A DNA stretch of 64,000 nt from Antrihabitans auranticaus (GCF_016481275.1 NZ_JAEMNW010000002.1:1116001-1180000), one strand, 5' to 3'. Numbered from the stretch's first letter, positions 25,718 through 35,167 are shown. Translations and numbers: made by a program. Notes: a model not told the origin generated them from the sequence alone.

Positions 25718-26362
25718 TCATCGAGCTGGATTCGCCAGGGGCGCGTCCGTTGCCACGCGCACCGACTCTTCGGATACACCAGGCGCGCATTCCCGCAGGA
25801 CAAGCCCGTTCGCACCGACGTCGATGACGGCGAGGTTCGTGATGATCCGCTGCACGACGGCCTGCCCGGTCAGTGGCAACGTGCAACGACGCACGATCTT
25901 GGCGGCGCCGAACTTGTCGGTGTGCTCCATCAGAACGATCACCCTGCGGGCACCGTGGACGAGGTCCATCGCGCCGCCCATCCCCTTGACCATGGCGCCG
26001 GGGACCATCCAGTTCGCCAGGTCGCCGGATTCGGAGACCTGCATCCCGCCGAGCACCGCGGTGTCGATATGCCCACCACGAATCATTCCGAACGAGAACG
26101 CGGAGTCGAAAAATGCCGCGCCGGGGTTCACGGTCACTGTTTCCTTGCCTGCGTTGATCAAATCGGCGTCGACGGCACTCTCTTCGGGATAAGCACCGGT
26201 TCCGAGAATCCCGTTCTCACTGTGCAAGACGATGTCGACGCCGGCCGGCAGGTGGTTGGGAATCGATGTGGGCAGACCTATTCCGAGGTTGACGTACTCC
26301 CCCGGGCGAAGTTCGGCAGCGGCGCGAGCTGCCATCTCGTTGCGCGTCCAGCCCGTTGTCAT
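25718..26362 (-). CDS. 3-oxoacid CoA-transferase subunit B
   Basis: 214-residue beta subunit of a class I CoA-transferase. The catalytic Glu is E49 in HSENGILG, with GIGLPTS before it and the C-terminal [21 protein letters not shown] of the ScoB/PcaJ family. It works with the alpha subunit upstream to move CoA from succinyl-CoA to a 3-oxoacid such as acetoacetate (or 3-oxoadipate; the two cannot be separated by eye). Its ATG overlaps the alpha-subunit stop by 4 nt (ATGA). Last gene of a likely long minus-strand operon. Confidence 0.9.
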   Translation of the reverse strand: MTTGWTRNEMAARAAAELRPGEYVNLGIGLPTSIPNHLPAGVDIVLHSENGILGTGAYPEESAVDADLINAGKETVTVNPGAAFFDSAFSFGMIRGGHIDTAVLGGMQVSESGDLANWMVPGAMVKGMGGAMDLVHGARRVIVLMEHTDKFGAAKIVRRCTLPLTGQAVVQRIITNLAVIDVGANGLVLRECAPGVSEESVRVATDAPLANPAR

Positions 26363-27105
26363 GCCGCTACCTCCGTGACTGTGCGTTTCTCGATCTGCTT
26401 GTCCTGTTTGCCGGTGTGCACAACCCGGTCGACAAAGACTCCGGGTAGATGTACTTGTCCGGGATCCAATTCGCCTGCCGGCACAAGGTTCTCGACCTGC
26501 GCGATGCAGATTCGACCAGCCATCGCGGCCAATGGGTTGAAATTTCTAGCAGCCTTGTCGAATACGAGGTTTCCTGCGGTGTCCCCGATGAGCGCGTGCA
26601 CCAACGCGTAGTCGGTGGTTATCGATTCTTCGAGCACATGACGGTGCCCGCGGTATTCGCGAGTTTCCTTCGGCGGGGATGACACAGCCACCGACCCGTC
26701 GGGGTGGTACCGCCACGGCATACCGCCCTCGGCAACGGGGGTTCCGACACCGGCCGGTGTGAAGAAGGCGGGGATCCCGGACCCGCCGGCTCGAAGCTTT
26801 TCGGCGAGCGTGCCTTGCGGCGTCAGTTCTACTTCGAGTTCCCCCGACAAGTACTGTCGCGCGAACTCCGCGTTGTCGCCCACGTAGGACGCGATCACGC
26901 GTCGAATCTGCCTCTGCGCCAGCAGGAGTCCCAGCCCGTGCCCATCGGTGCCGCAATTGTTCGATACCACCATCAGATCTGTCGCGGCGATCGCGGCAAT
27001 GAGTGCGTCGGGGATTCCACACAGACCGAATCCTCCGACCGCCAGCGAAGCGCCGCTCGGTATGTCGGCAACTGCCTCTGCCGCCGTCCGGTACACGCGC
27101 GTCAC
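26359..27105 (-). CDS. 3-oxoacid CoA-transferase subunit A
   Basis: 248-residue alpha subunit of a class I CoA-transferase. Features include [15 protein letters not shown] near the N-terminus, the [10 protein letters not shown] loop, and the [13 protein letters not shown] segment followed by [26 protein letters not shown]. The GTG at 27105 overlaps the upstream hydrolase stop (GTGA), giving tight coupling to both neighbours. With a beta-keto acid cleavage enzyme 2.7 kb upstream on the same strand, acetoacetate is the most economical substrate. Confidence 0.9.
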   Translation of the reverse strand: MTRVYRTAAEAVADIPSGASLAVGGFGLCGIPDALIAAIAATDLMVVSNNCGTDGHGLGLLLAQRQIRRVIASYVGDNAEFARQYLSGELEVELTPQGTLAEKLRAGGSGIPAFFTPAGVGTPVAEGGMPWRYHPDGSVAVSSPPKETREYRGHRHVLEESITTDYALVHALIGDTAGNLVFDKAARNFNPLAAMAGRICIAQVENLVPAGELDPGQVHLPGVFVDRVVHTGKQDKQIEKRTVTEVAA

Positions 27106-27686
27106 GCCGAGACCTCCGAATGCGTGTGGCCCATATCCTGCAGAAGTTGTTCTGCCCCTTCCCAATACCCGAAGCCGGCGGCCGGGTTCAAGTGGCCGAC
27201 CGCACCCAGTTGCACGAGCCGACTGCCCCAGGCTTCTGCCAAGCCTGCTACTCGTCTGCCGCTCGCCAGTGGGTCGTTGCTACTGGCCGCAACCACGCTC
27301 GGGAAGGGCAGCCGCCGCCGTGGAATGGGATTCCAGCCGGCGCGGTCCAGTTGCTCGATTGTCGGATAGCCCTCGGGCAGTGGCTGTTCCAGGTCGGCGG
27401 GCGTTGCAAGGAGCGCGCCCACAATGGGACGCGCGGCGTGCTGCGCCCAGTGCACCGTCGTCATCACTCCAGCACTGTGTGCGACGAGGACGACAGGCCC
27501 GACGACGGACGTCAGGACCTCGTCGAGCGCGGCGACCTGGGCAGCGCGGCTGAGGCGATTCTGTTCGAGCGGTGGAACAGTGCGCGCGTTGCCGAGGCGT
27601 GTGGCCAGATGCGTCTGCCAATGGTCGGCGACGTGATCGCGTAGGCCGGGCACGATCACCACCGTCCGTGAAATGGTGTTATCCAT
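27102..27686 (-). CDS. RBBP9/YdeN family alpha/beta hydrolase
   Basis: 194-residue small serine hydrolase of the RBBP9/YdeN family. Nucleophile Ser71 in VLVAHSAGVMT, oxyanion motif IVPGLRDHVADHWQ at the N-terminus, late Asp (SSNDPLAS) and His (GAVGHLNPAAGFG) complete the triad. The H-W-Q motif and G-H-[IL]-N ending are family hallmarks. ATG at 27686 fits family length. Translationally coupled to the CoA-transferase genes, so it may hydrolyse an ester or thioester in the same pathway. Confidence 0.85.
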   Translation of the reverse strand: MDNTISRTVVIVPGLRDHVADHWQTHLATRLGNARTVPPLEQNRLSRAAQVAALDEVLTSVVGPVVLVAHSAGVMTTVHWAQHAARPIVGALLATPADLEQPLPEGYPTIEQLDRAGWNPIPRRRLPFPSVVAASSNDPLASGRRVAGLAEAWGSRLVQLGAVGHLNPAAGFGYWEGAEQLLQDMGHTHSEVSA

Positions 27687-27717
27687 GAATTTCCCCTGAT
27701 CGTCGTCGAAGTGGTGG

Positions 27718-28422
27718 CTACCTGGGCGCAGCAGGAGCGAAGGGGGCGTTGATCGTGTCCTGGTATTGGATGAACGCCGCGATTGCCACCGGCGCGCCGA
27801 CGAACATCGCGCCACCGACGACGCCGAGCGGTGCGAGTGCAGCCGCGCCGATGAGGCAGCCCGCCAAGGGTCCGGCTCCGAAAAGCATTGCCAGCGGGCC
27901 TGTTGCGATTCCGGCCGTGGTGCCGCCGACGAGGCAGCCGATCAGCCCGGTACCGATCGCACCGGCGATAGCTCCGGCCGCGGCGCCCGTGGTGATCGTT
28001 TGGGTCATTCGCGCCCATGCCGCCTGCTCACGTTCGTACGCGGTTCGCCAAGGCGCTTGATCCTGAAATGGCATAGCGACCGGCTTGTAGTACGCCCTGG
28101 CGGGATCCACCGACGGCGTCAACCGCGCGGTGTGGCCGTCGATCGTCGCATCGATCGGGAAAGCGATCTCGTCGACGTTGTATTCGAGCGGAACGCCGGC
28201 CAGGACGTCGCCGTTGGCCGACCGGATCTGGAACCGGCCGCCGTCCACGACGAGCGAACCTTGATCGATGCTGATCACCGCCGCCGCGCCGTCCTTGTAG
28301 GTCGTGTAGTGGACAGTCGGCGCCAGTTCGATATTCAGCGGTTCGGTATGGGCGGTGCCTGCGGTGCCAACCACTGCGGCCGCGACAATTGCTGCCGCAC
28401 AAACGAATTTGGAAGTGATCAT
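27718..28422 (-). CDS. Secreted protein with glycine-zipper C-terminus, unknown function
   Basis: 234 residues. Signal peptide (FVCAAAIVAAAVVGTAGTAHT) followed by a beta-rich domain of about 110 residues, then a hydrophobic Gly/Ala-rich tail (GAIGTGLIGCLVGGTTAG, AGCLIGAAALAPLGVVGG). Such domain order is common in Nocardiaceae exported proteins of unknown function (DUF8020-like). The tail may insert in or pack against the outer mycolate membrane, which is inference. It sits inside the catabolic operon with gaps of 66 and 31 nt. A broken relative may be present at 9925-10116. Confidence 0.7.
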   Translation of the reverse strand: MITSKFVCAAAIVAAAVVGTAGTAHTEPLNIELAPTVHYTTYKDGAAAVISIDQGSLVVDGGRFQIRSANGDVLAGVPLEYNVDEIAFPIDATIDGHTARLTPSVDPARAYYKPVAMPFQDQAPWRTAYEREQAAWARMTQTITTGAAAGAIAGAIGTGLIGCLVGGTTAGIATGPLAMLFGAGPLAGCLIGAAALAPLGVVGGAMFVGAPVAIAAFIQYQDTINAPFAPAAPR

Positions 28423-28488
28423 TGGAGTACCTTCGTGAGTGAATGAGCTGAAACGGGTCGGCCGGGGCTGTCCGGCCGACACGGACGA

Positions 28489-29823
28489 TCAGTGGTGCGC
28501 AGATACCGTGCGCGTGGTCGCGGCGTCCAGTGCAGCGAGCTTGGCCAGTCCGCGAGGGTGCATGCGCTTGCCGAGTGCCATCGCCAGGGCCGCGGGAATG
28601 TAGGCCAGCGGTGCGAGTTGTAGTGCACCGAGCAGACCCAGGTCGTCGGCAAGAATTCCTACGACCATCGGCCCGAGGGCCAGACCCAGCAAGTTGTTCG
28701 CAAGGGTCAACGTGCCCATCGCGGAGGCCTGCACCGACTGATGAGACAGCCCTGCGACCATAGCCGCAGTCGTTCCCGACGAGCCGGCCGAGAAGAACGC
28801 GCCCACCGCGAGCAACGCCAGTTGTCCCGCACCGGTATCGAGACGAAAAGCAACGAGGAGAGATACGAGGCCGATTGCGCAGTACCCAACTCCCACAGTC
28901 CATTTGCGGGTGACGTCGGTGCGGCTGAGCCGGTCGGCGAAATAGCCGCAGCAGATCATCCCCGTGGCGATGAGCAATACGTAGATCGAGGCGATCACCG
29001 CCGCACGGTCGGCGGGATAGCCGTAAGTGCGGTTGAAAAAGCTCGGCAGCCAGGCGAGCATCACCGCGGCCGTGAACATCTGCAACCCGCCGCCCACGTA
29101 GGCGCAGAGCACAGCCGGGTTCGTGAAGAGGCTTGTAAACGGCGCCCGTTGAACGACGACTCCGGGTGCTGGACGGTGCACCAGGTGCTGTGCGACGCGA
29201 CGTTCGGTGATGAGCAGTTTGAAGACCGCGGCGAGTAGGAGCCCGAGGACTGCCATCGCGGCGAACGACCACCGCCACCCGAACTGGGTCGCGATCACGC
29301 CGCCCATACTCACGCCGACAACCGAGCCGAACGAACCGCCTGCCATGAAGGCGCCCGACAGCGCAGCGTGCACACGGGGCGCAAACACGCTCAGTACCAA
29401 TGCAATTCCCACGCTGCCATACGCGGCCTCACCGACACCCACCAGGAAGCGAGCGAACAGCATGTGCTCGTAGCCGGACGCGACAGCACACCCGAGGGTC
29501 GCGAAGCTCCACAGCACGGCCATCAGGACGAGACTGCGGACGCGACCCCACCGGTCGGCCAGAATCGAAATGGGCAGGGTAAGCAACCCGACCATCAGCG
29601 CGACGACCGAGGTCAGCGAAGCGAGCTGCGAATCGGTCAGCGACCAGTCGGTCTTGAGGAACGGGAACACGGCGCTGAGCACCTGCCGGGACATGTAGTC
29701 CGACAGCAACAGCGCGAATGCGAGAGCGAATACGGCCCACGGGAAGAACCGGCGCCCGGACGACGGCGTCCGGGCTACCGGCGGTCCTGCTGGCTCGCCC
29801 ACCGAGGAGATGATGGCGGTCAT
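28489..29823 (-). CDS. MFS transporter (probable organic acid:H+ symporter)
   Basis: 444-residue major facilitator with 12 predicted membrane segments. The loop 2-3 signature is seen as SILADRWGRVRSLV, and the N-terminal half has the RFLVGVGEAAYGSVGIAL segment typical of the anion/aromatic-acid cation symporter and related sugar-phosphate groups. It begins 14 nt after the beta-keto acid cleavage gene stop. It probably takes up the growth substrate of this operon, but substrate cannot be read from sequence. Confidence 0.85.
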   Translation of the reverse strand: MTAIISSVGEPAGPPVARTPSSGRRFFPWAVFALAFALLLSDYMSRQVLSAVFPFLKTDWSLTDSQLASLTSVVALMVGLLTLPISILADRWGRVRSLVLMAVLWSFATLGCAVASGYEHMLFARFLVGVGEAAYGSVGIALVLSVFAPRVHAALSGAFMAGGSFGSVVGVSMGGVIATQFGWRWSFAAMAVLGLLLAAVFKLLITERRVAQHLVHRPAPGVVVQRAPFTSLFTNPAVLCAYVGGGLQMFTAAVMLAWLPSFFNRTYGYPADRAAVIASIYVLLIATGMICCGYFADRLSRTDVTRKWTVGVGYCAIGLVSLLVAFRLDTGAGQLALLAVGAFFSAGSSGTTAAMVAGLSHQSVQASAMGTLTLANNLLGLALGPMVVGILADDLGLLGALQLAPLAYIPAALAMALGKRMHPRGLAKLAALDAATTRTVSAHH

Positions 29824-29837
29824 TATCTCGTGTCCCG

Positions 29838-30890
29838 TCAGGCGTGGCCGGTGAAGCCGACCTGGCCCGGTGCGCGGTTCGGCGCGTAGCCAAGCTTGGC
29901 GAGGGTTTCGTCGACGGTCGAGTACTGCTCGCCGATCCGGTAGATATCGCGGGCTTCCTTGCCGTCCGCGACCTCACGGCCGAGTTCCTCGGCGATGCGG
30001 ACCAGCTGCCGGACCTGATCGACCGACTTGATCTTCTGGCCCTTGCGGCCCCACAGCGTGTCTTCGTTGCCGCAACGCGGATGTAGGCCCATCGCTATCG
30101 CCATGGCGTTGACCGGCAGTACCGAGCGCATGAGTGTCTCGAGAGTCAGGATCGCGCCGTCGGGCACCCGCTTGACGAACTCCATGATGTTGTACGGGTT
30201 CGGGCCGTCGAAGCCGCCGCCGATGCCGACCCAGGTCACGTTGAACGGACCCATGTACGTGCCGCGCCGGATCAGCCGCTCCACGGTCTCGAGCTGCGGG
30301 ATGGACGATAGCTGGAAGTGCGGCTGGATGCCCGCCGCAGCGAGACGGCGCAGGTGCTCCTCGACCCAGGCCGGGCCGGCGGGCACCGTCATCTCACGGT
30401 AGGTGTCGGACAACTCAGGGCGTGTCATGGACGTGCCGGCGATGTCGTCGTCGGTCATCAATTCCATGATGTTCATCTGGCTCGTATTGATAGCAATGGT
30501 GACTTGATCCGGCTTCGGATCCAGCTCGGCCAGCATGTGCCGCGTGTCGTCCGAAAGCCACTTGGCATCGGCTCCATCCCCCTCGGGCGCGAACGAAATC
30601 GAGCCGCCCACCTGCAGAATCATGTCCGGCACAGCCTCGCGCAGACCGGCCAGCAACTCGTTGAACTTCGAAAGTCGCTTGCTGCCCTTGCCGTCCATTT
30701 CGCGGACGTGAATGTGCAGAACAGTCGCGCCGGCGTCGTAACAGTCGACGGCCTGCTGCACGTGCTCCTCGATGGTGAGGGGCAGGTCTTCACGGAAGTC
30801 GTCGAGCTCCCATTCGGGGCCGTACGGCGCGCAGGTGATCACCAGTTTGTCCTGGACCTCGGGGAACAGGGCGTCGTCGTGGAAATGCAT
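29838..30890 (-). CDS. Beta-keto acid cleavage enzyme (BKACE, DUF849 family)
   Basis: 350-residue TIM-barrel enzyme of the DUF849/BKACE family (founding member: 3-keto-5-aminohexanoate cleavage enzyme Kce). These zinc enzymes condense a beta-keto acid with acetyl-CoA to give acetoacetate plus a new acyl-CoA. Metal and substrate motifs are visible: HIHVRE near residue 60, the GG-S segment VGGSISF, and LHPRCGNEDTLWG near residue 280. The last matches the family's metal-His and CoA loop. Substrate side chain cannot be assigned. Downstream CoA-transferase genes would re-activate the acetoacetate product. Confidence 0.88.
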   Translation of the reverse strand: MHFHDDALFPEVQDKLVITCAPYGPEWELDDFREDLPLTIEEHVQQAVDCYDAGATVLHIHVREMDGKGSKRLSKFNELLAGLREAVPDMILQVGGSISFAPEGDGADAKWLSDDTRHMLAELDPKPDQVTIAINTSQMNIMELMTDDDIAGTSMTRPELSDTYREMTVPAGPAWVEEHLRRLAAAGIQPHFQLSSIPQLETVERLIRRGTYMGPFNVTWVGIGGGFDGPNPYNIMEFVKRVPDGAILTLETLMRSVLPVNAMAIAMGLHPRCGNEDTLWGRKGQKIKSVDQVRQLVRIAEELGREVADGKEARDIYRIGEQYSTVDETLAKLGYAPNRAPGQVGFTGHA

Positions 30891-30922
30891 GGTCTCTCCT
30901 TGTGTTCGGTTGTGCGGTGTGG

Positions 30923-31804
30923 TCAGAAGGGGCGGTCACCCGCGATGCCGGCGCGTTCCATGCGTCGGACGCCGGGCCAGTAGTCCTGGACCGCGTAGTG
31001 CTGGGTGCAGCGGTTGTCCCAGATGGCGAAGCTGTCCGGCGTCCAGCGCCAACGAACCTGGAATTCGGGAACAGTCGCTTGGCTCAGCAAATAGCGCAGG
31101 AGGTCGGCGGCGCCGGGTGCGTAGTCGAGGCCGAACCGCACGTTCTCCGGCGTGTGGAAGTTGGTGAAATGCGTGGTGAACGAGTTGACGAACAGCACCT
31201 TGTCGCCTGTCTCGGGGTGGGTGCGGACAACCGGGTGCTCGGCGTCGGGAAAACGCCGGTGCAGCTCCGCACGCTTCTCCGTCGGCATGACGGCCCCGAA
31301 GCTCGACTCGATGCTGTGGCGCGCCCGCAGTCCGGCGATGCGCTCCTTGATGTTGCGGGGCAGACGTTCGTAGGCCGCGACCATGTCCACCCAGATCGTG
31401 TCGCCGCCGACCGCGGGACCTTCGATGCAGCGCAGCACCGAGCCCATCGGCGGGTTGTCCCGCCACGTTGCGTCGCAATGAAAGGCGTTCTCGTAGTGCT
31501 CGGGCGGGCTGTCGAGATCCTTGTAGATCCGCACGAGACCGGGATGCGTGGGGTCGCTGCCCAGCACGGGGTGGTCTTCGAGAGTGCCGAAACGCTCAGC
31601 GAGCGCGACGTGGTCCGCACGGTTGATCGGCTGATCACGAACGAAAAGCACCTTGTGCCGCAGGAGAAGTGAGCGAAACTCGGTAAAAAGCTCGGCGTCG
31701 TGTGCCACCTCGGCGAGGTCGACGTCGAACAGTTCGGCACCAAGGCCGGCGGTCAGGCGCTCGGCGCGAATACGAATGGACGGTGGGACAGTGGCTGTGG
31801 TCAT
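30923..31804 (-). CDS. TauD/TfdA family Fe(II)/2-oxoglutarate dioxygenase
   Basis: 293 residues, alpha-ketoglutarate-dependent dioxygenase of the TauD/TfdA family. Facial-triad residues H109 and D111 in FHCDATW, the distal His in NRCTQHYAVQDY and the 2-oxoglutarate Arg in VRRMERAGI. RDQPINRADHVALAERFG near the N-terminus is typical. The enzyme hydroxylates and often cleaves taurine-, aryloxyacid- or amine-type substrates. ATG at 31804. Second gene of the operon, 20 nt after the quinone oxidoreductase; it could supply the alcohol or keto acid for the BKACE step. Confidence 0.88.
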   Translation of the reverse strand: MTTATVPPSIRIRAERLTAGLGAELFDVDLAEVAHDAELFTEFRSLLLRHKVLFVRDQPINRADHVALAERFGTLEDHPVLGSDPTHPGLVRIYKDLDSPPEHYENAFHCDATWRDNPPMGSVLRCIEGPAVGGDTIWVDMVAAYERLPRNIKERIAGLRARHSIESSFGAVMPTEKRAELHRRFPDAEHPVVRTHPETGDKVLFVNSFTTHFTNFHTPENVRFGLDYAPGAADLLRYLLSQATVPEFQVRWRWTPDSFAIWDNRCTQHYAVQDYWPGVRRMERAGIAGDRPF

Positions 31805-31824
31805 GGTCGTTTCCAGTTCTCGAT

Positions 31825-32814
31825 CTAGACGGTCAGGACGGACGAGCCGACACTGATGCCGGCTTCGAGGTCGTCGTGTGCACGCGCGGCATCGGACAGT
31901 TGGTAGCGCTGGTTGATGTCGATCGCGATTCGTCCGCTGGCGACGTGGTCGAACAGCTCGCCCGCGAGTTCCGCTCGCTCGGTGTGGTCGGCGATGTAGT
32001 CGGCGAGTGCGGGTCTTGTGACGAAGATCGAGCCCTTGATCGCGAGTTGCATCGCGTTGATCGGCGGGATGGGCCCGGACGCGGTGCCGAAGCACACAAG
32101 CAGTCCGCGTCGCGCCACGCAGTCGAGCGAGGTGTGGAACGTCGTCGCGCCGATGCTGTCCAGAACGACCGGCACACCCGCCCCGCCGGTGAGCTCACGC
32201 ACCCGGGCGACGACGTCTTCGTCGCGGTACAGAATCACGTGGTCGCAGCCGTGGGCTCGCGCGATCTCCGCCTTTGCAGCGGTCGAGACCGTGCCGATCA
32301 CGTTGAGGCCGAGCAGCTTTGCCCACTGCGTGACGATGAGGCCGACGCCCCCGGCAGCGGCGTGCAGCAGGATCGTGTCGCCCTCGCGGTAGTTGTAGAT
32401 TCTAAGCATCAGGTACGCGGATGTGAGCCCACGCATCGTCATCGCGGCGGCAGTGTCAAACTCGATCGCGTCAGGCAACGAGATCAAGTGCTCGGCCGGC
32501 ATGACGCGCACTGTGCTGTACGCGCCGAGCGGGCTGCCCGTGTACGTGACCCGGTCGCCCGGCGCGAAGCCGACTACGTCGGCGCCGATCGCCTCGACGA
32601 CTCCGGCGGCCTCGACCCCCATGCCTGCCGGCAGTGGCGACGGATAGAGACCGGTGCGGAAGTAGGTGTCGGCAAAGTTCAGTCCGACTGCGCCGTGCCG
32701 CACACGGACCTCGCCAGGGCCCGGATCGCCGACCGCTACCGTCTCCCAGCGGAGAACTTCCGGCCCGCCGGTCTCGTAGAAGCGAATTGCCTTGGCGTCT
32801 GTCTGCCTGGTCAC
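31825..32814 (-). CDS. Quinone oxidoreductase-like zinc-independent MDR enzyme
   Basis: 329-residue medium-chain dehydrogenase/reductase of the QOR (NADPH:quinone oxidoreductase) group. It lacks zinc-ligand cysteines and shows GVEAAGVVEAIGADV, the DRVTYTGSPLGAYS QOR motif, and the nucleotide-binding LLHAAAGGVGLIVTQWAKLLG. GTG at 32814 has AAAGGA 7 nt upstream. First gene of the minus-strand operon, divergent from an AraC regulator. Likely reduces an enal, enone or quinone intermediate; alternatively acts in detoxification. Confidence 0.88.
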   Translation of the reverse strand: MTRQTDAKAIRFYETGGPEVLRWETVAVGDPGPGEVRVRHGAVGLNFADTYFRTGLYPSPLPAGMGVEAAGVVEAIGADVVGFAPGDRVTYTGSPLGAYSTVRVMPAEHLISLPDAIEFDTAAAMTMRGLTSAYLMLRIYNYREGDTILLHAAAGGVGLIVTQWAKLLGLNVIGTVSTAAKAEIARAHGCDHVILYRDEDVVARVRELTGGAGVPVVLDSIGATTFHTSLDCVARRGLLVCFGTASGPIPPINAMQLAIKGSIFVTRPALADYIADHTERAELAGELFDHVASGRIAIDINQRYQLSDAARAHDDLEAGISVGSSVLTV

Positions 32815-32835
32815 CCGGTGTTCCTTTCTGCTGAT

Positions 32836-32852
32836 CCGACCGCGGCGGTCGG
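32836..32852. promoter_or_regulatory. Inverted repeat in the divergent qor/araC-type promoter
   Basis: CCGACCG-CGG-CGGTCGG, 7-bp perfect arms and a 3-nt spacer, 22 nt from the oxidoreductase GTG. It could be an operator or the start of a leader hairpin; AraC proteins usually bind direct repeats, so a second regulator is possible. Confidence 0.35.
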
Positions 32853-32973
32853 TTGTGATGCAGATGACACTACGAAGCTGAAACCGGCTAAACTGTTCTT
32901 GACGGGACGTTGTTCTATTCATATCGGGACACCGCGGAGACCCGGCTCACACTCTTGGGAGGTGCTATCACCC

Positions 32974-33999
32974 TTGCGAAGTGCGGCGAAGCCCCTCGCG
33001 CGGTACGCCTCGCTGGCCAACTTCGTCGAGCTGACGCAGACGCTCGGTGCCGACCCAGCGACGCTCCTCCGCCGCGCCGGCCTAGATCCGGCCGGCGTCC
33101 GTTTGCAGGATCGCTGGGTGCCCGCAGCATCGGTCGCCGAACTCCTCGAACGGACCGCGGTGGAAACCGGCAAGTCCGACCTCGGCCTGCGGCTGGCGGA
33201 GTTACGGCGACTCTCACATCTCGGACCGGTCAGTCTCGTGCTGCGCGAAGAACCGGATGTTCGCAGTGCACTGCAACTGCTGGTCCGGTCGGAGAACATG
33301 TACAACGAGGCGCTACATACGCGGGTGAGCAGCGCCGATGGGATTGCGTCAGCCCGTATCGAACTCGATCTGGGCACGCGGCAGCCGCACCACCAATCCA
33401 CCGACCTGGCCGTCGGCGTCCTGTTCGGCTTCCTGCGCGGACTGCTCGGCCCGGACTGGCGACCGCTGGCGGTGTGCTTCACGCACCCCGAGCCGGCCGA
33501 CCCTACGACCGCGCGCCGGATGTTCCCGTGCACCGTGCGCTACGACCACGATTTCGACGGGGTCGTGCTGTACGAAAGCGACCTCGACCGACCGAATGCA
33601 CTGTCGGACCCGCAGCTTCGAACCTACATTCAGCGAGTTCTACCGCCGACCGACGCCGCTGGGCGAGATCCGCGCACCGCAGCACGGGTGCGGGAGCTGA
33701 TCGAAATGCTGCTCCCCACCGGCCGTTGTTCGGTCGAACAGGTCGCTCGCAGCATGGGTGTCGACAGACGGACAGTGCATCGCCGTCTGACCGCGGAAGG
33801 GACTACGTTCAGCGCGGTACTCGACGCTGCACGGACCGAATTGGCGCGGCATCTCGTCGGGGGTCGACGGCACTCGTTCACAGAAGTCGCCGCCTTGCTG
33901 GGGTTCGCGTCGCCGAGCAACTTCTCGCGCTGGTTCCGCGATCGGTTCGAGGCCAGCCCCCGCGGGTGGCGCGCGACGTCAGTCGGTCGACCCCGCTAG
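32974..33999 (+). CDS. AraC family transcriptional regulator (Arabinose-binding-domain type)
   Basis: About 341 residues. N-terminal ligand domain of the AraC-binding-like type found in OruR/ArgR-like regulators (LARYASLANFVELTQTLGADP, LLRRAGLDP). C-terminal double HTH: CSVEQVARSMGVDRRTVHRRLTAEG then TEVAALLGFASPSNFSRWFRDRFEASPRGWR, the AraC signature. Start is unclear: TTG at 32974 is 11 nt after GGAGG, and GTG at 32962 is too near it. It is divergent from the oxidoreductase/TauD/BKACE operon and is the likely activator for that pathway's substrate. Confidence 0.87.
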   Translation: MRSAAKPLARYASLANFVELTQTLGADPATLLRRAGLDPAGVRLQDRWVPAASVAELLERTAVETGKSDLGLRLAELRRLSHLGPVSLVLREEPDVRSALQLLVRSENMYNEALHTRVSSADGIASARIELDLGTRQPHHQSTDLAVGVLFGFLRGLLGPDWRPLAVCFTHPEPADPTTARRMFPCTVRYDHDFDGVVLYESDLDRPNALSDPQLRTYIQRVLPPTDAAGRDPRTAARVRELIEMLLPTGRCSVEQVARSMGVDRRTVHRRLTAEGTTFSAVLDAARTELARHLVGGRRHSFTEVAALLGFASPSNFSRWFRDRFEASPRGWRATSVGRPR

Positions 34000-34012
34000 T
34001 CGTCGATAGTCG

Positions 34013-35167
34013 CTACTCCGCCACGGCCGTGCAGTTTCGCCCCCGTGACTTCGCGTCGTACAACGCGCGGTCTGCCGCATCCAGCAAGGCGGGCAAAGAC
34101 ATTCGTGGCCCAGCGGTCGCGACCCCGAAGCTCGCCGTGACCGCGGCGCTCGCACCGCCGTAGGAGATCGACTGCCTCGCGAGGCGCGTGCGCACCGACT
34201 CGGCGAATTCGAGGGCCACTCGCGAATCGGTGTCCGGTAGCAACACCGCGAACTCCTCACCGCCGATTCGGCCTGCGACCTGCCCGATGTCCGGTGCGGT
34301 TCGGAGGACTCGCGCAAACGTCGCCAGGGCGAAGTCTCCACCGGCATGTCCGAGTGCGTCGTTGACCTCTTTGAAGAAGTCGAGATCAGCCAATATCAGT
34401 GTGCTGGTGGGGGTTCGACTCAACGTGACTGCGGCTTGTTCGGTGAAACCACGGCGGTTCAGCAGCCCGGTCAGCTCGTCTCGATCGCGCTGAAACCGGA
34501 GGTCGGAAACGATGTCCACGAGGGTTACGGCGAGCAACGTCACCATCAGACCCGGGAGAAGCAACGCACTGGCGATGATCAGACCGATTTCGAGGGGCGA
34601 CGCGAGGTAGGCGTCCAACTCCGCGTCGGTGGTGATCTCGCGCGGAACGTCGGAAAACGGTACCAACAACACATTCACGAGCAGACCGAGCGCCAGTGCC
34701 GATGTCGCAATCACTGTCACGCGGTCCGAGACCTGCCGCCACGTGGTGGTCCACAGCTTGCTCGCGACGAACAGCAGCAACAACCCGACGCCGAGATTCT
34801 GCGTAGTGATGCGGCCGACCATGAGTGGCGTCACGTACGCGAAGTAGCACACCGCAACCGCCAGAACGACGACGAACGTGACCGCGGTCCGCCGACCCAA
34901 CCGCTGGCCGGAGCGCCGGAGCAGACCGTCGACGAGCAATACGAAACCGATGGGAAACAAGACGCCGTGGATCGTTGCCAGGAGCGCGATATCGGCGTTG
35001 ATGGACAGAGCCGCTGTCCCGGCAAAGTAGAACGCGATCATGCCCGCGAAGGACAGAGCGTGTCGACGGCTTCGATCGATGCTCCAGAGCACCACGAAAA
35101 CCAGCGCGATGCCGATCATTGCAAAGGACCCCAGATTGACCACGAACAGCCAATCTCGGCCCATCAC
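34013..35167 (-). CDS. Membrane-bound diguanylate cyclase (GGDEF domain)
   Basis: 384 residues: about seven membrane helices (residues 8-220) followed by a cytosolic GGDEF domain. The active-site loop is GGEEF at 302-306, preceded by DELTGLLNRRGF at about 230-241, with the metal Asp in LADLDFFKEVND. No RxxD inhibitory site is present five residues before GGEEF, so feedback inhibition by c-di-GMP is not expected. Start is GTG at 35167 or ATG at 35164. Convergent with the AraC gene, 13 nt between stops. The membrane domain is of the 7TM-sensor style; the signal is unknown. Confidence 0.88.
   Translation of the reverse strand: MMGRDWLFVVNLGSFAMIGIALVFVVLWSIDRSRRHALSFAGMIAFYFAGTAALSINADIALLATIHGVLFPIGFVLLVDGLLRRSGQRLGRRTAVTFVVVLAVAVCYFAYVTPLMVGRITTQNLGVGLLLLFVASKLWTTTWRQVSDRVTVIATSALALGLLVNVLLVPFSDVPREITTDAELDAYLASPLEIGLIIASALLLPGLMVTLLAVTLVDIVSDLRFQRDRDELTGLLNRRGFTEQAAVTLSRTPTSTLILADLDFFKEVNDALGHAGGDFALATFARVLRTAPDIGQVAGRIGGEEFAVLLPDTDSRVALEFAESVRTRLARQSISYGGASAAVTASFGVATAGPRMSLPALLDAADRALYDAKSRGRNCTAVAE

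Noticed and set aside
24624-25886. 420-codon minus-strand open frame
   Set aside because: Charged repetitive translation without domains; it is antisense to the YeiH exporter.
31702-33999. Long + frame joining upstream sequence to the AraC regulator
   Set aside because: The first 420 or so codons are antisense to the quinone oxidoreductase; the AraC protein begins near 32974.
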